From Enterobacterales bacterium (GTDB taxonomy: Bacteria > Pseudomonadota > Gammaproteobacteria > Enterobacterales > Enterobacteriaceae): 50,225 bases of DNA. Below are positions 49,906 to 50,225 of this stretch, one piece after another. The translations under genes and the position numbers were made by a program. The notes under the pieces are model-generated. The model worked only from the letters and a program-made list of their open reading frames with translations. It was not told the origin of the DNA and made no database searches. Numbering within the stretch: position 1 is the stretch's first letter; each line of letters opens with the position of its first letter. The DNA lies in the NCBI GenBank assembly GCA_015654925.1, contig JAATFX010000132.1, positions 1 through 50,225 on the forward strand, written 5' to 3'.

Positions 49906-49965
49906 CATGCGCGGATTCTATCTTTAATTGTTCTAAATAACAATGAATAAAATATTCTGCGCATG
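49906..49965 (+). repeat. Nested inverted repeat downstream of ptuB
   Basis: CATGCGC (49906-49912) pairs with GCGCATG (49959-49965), enclosing ATTGTT (49927-49932) paired with AACAAT (49939-49944). It begins 17 bases after the ptuB stop. There is no clear T run, so it may be a transcript-end structure or an island boundary mark. The remaining DNA to 50073 is AT-rich without a gene. Confidence 0.45.
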
Positions 49966-50073
49966 ATATTAATCTCGTAAAGTATTATATTTAGAGCATA
50001 CCCAATTATTATAGTTTTTATGTAGGTTCCACCAAAAAAAATCTGTATTAAATATAGCTGAAAGAGATAAACA

Positions 50074-50225
50074 GTAAGCGTCCGGGCGTCTCACCTTGTT
50101 CACGAAATGCCATTCCAGCATTCTGGTCTTACCCCATAAATCGGTGTGAGATAAACCATGGCAAAACGCTTTTCCCTTATTGAACGACAGCAACATCTCG
50201 ATGCCTGGCAACGCAGTGGCTTGAC
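50074..50225 (+). mobile_element. Left end of an IS66-family insertion sequence, partial
   Basis: GTAAGCG at 50074 matches the usual IS66-family terminal start (GTAA...). GC content rises sharply here compared with the AT-rich retron DNA, and a TnpA-like gene begins 84 bases inside. The element runs off the window, so the right end and target duplication cannot be checked. Confidence 0.6.
50158..50225 (+). CDS. tnpA: IS66-type accessory protein TnpA, N-terminus only
   Basis: The frame from ATG 50158 reads 'MAKRFSLIERQQHLDAW' and then 'QRSGLT' before the window ends. This matches the helical start of IS66 TnpA proteins (…H..AW..SGLSQ...). GGTGTGAG lies eleven bases before the ATG. Only 22 residues are visible. 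Confidence 0.55.
   Translation, partial: MAKRFSLIERQQHLDAWQRSGL

Noticed and set aside
1..50225. CRISPR arrays and rRNA genes
   Set aside because: No regularly spaced direct repeats of 20-40 bases and no rRNA-like segment were seen by eye.

Overview
The window is a chromosome segment of a gamma-proteobacterium of the order Enterobacterales. The backbone order (tRNA-Asp, yafD, mltD, gloB, yafS, rnhA, dnaQ, tRNA-Asp ... yafV ... gmhA, yafJ, yafK, dinB, pepD, gpt, frsA, crl, proB, proA, tRNA-Thr) follows the E. coli rrnH-to-thrW region, with large accessory blocks at the joints. The GC-rich body and the accessory content (carbapenem genes, hpx purine catabolism) suggest a Pectobacteriaceae/Sodalis-like lineage rather than E. 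coli itself, but the species cannot be fixed from this sequence.

Region 1 (1-7.2 kb): after a tRNA-Asp gene lies a complete leftward operon whose order and protein features match carABCDEFGH, the pathway for the simple carbapenem (5R)-carbapen-2-em-3-carboxylate. It holds a carboxymethylproline synthase (CarB), a carbapenam synthetase (CarA), a 2-oxoglutarate/Fe oxygenase (CarC), a proline-dehydrogenase-like CarD with ferredoxin CarE, and exported CarF, CarG and CarH, of which CarF and CarG are the resistance factors in the known cluster. The LuxR-type activator gene carR is not in the window. Region 2 (7.2-12.6 kb) is conserved backbone ending in a second tRNA-Asp. Region 3 (12.8-14.6 kb) holds a ClC-type channel or transporter and a tautomerase.

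Region 4 (14.7-25.6 kb) is an hpx-type purine/ureide catabolic block: an NCS1 permease, a GntR regulator with a regular three-copy operator, a frameshifted allantoin racemase, PuuE-type allantoinase, HpxZ, the oxamate amidohydrolase HpxW, an RpiR regulator, then ureidoglycine aminotransferase (HpxJ), allantoate amidohydrolase (HpxK), OHCU decarboxylase (HpxQ) and hydroxyisourate hydrolase (HpxT) behind a textbook sigma-54 promoter with NtrC-like sites. The urate-oxidising enzyme and the oxalurate-cleaving step are not present here. Region 5 (25.7-27.6 kb) is the omega-amidase/YbdL aminotransferase pair.

Region 6 (27.6-35.5 kb) is a sugar-acid block: two related LacI-type regulators around idnD-idnO (L-idonate to 5-ketogluconate to gluconate), a 2-hydroxyacid dehydrogenase, a NanT-like transporter and an RraA-like protein, with perfect GntR/IdnR-type operators and CRP sites. 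Region 7 (35.7-45.7 kb) is conserved backbone (gmhA to proA), including a LexA box before dinB.

Region 8 (46.0-50.2 kb), directly downstream of the tRNA-Thr(CGU) gene thrW, is AT-rich and foreign-looking. It carries a type I-A (Ec78/Ec83-like) retron anti-phage system: a promoter, an msr-msd non-coding RNA with matching a1/a2 arms and an 18-bp msd stem, a retron reverse transcriptase, a PtuA-type ATPase and a PtuB-type HNH nuclease. The left end of an IS66-family element follows and runs off the window. No rRNA gene, CRISPR array or integrase gene was seen.
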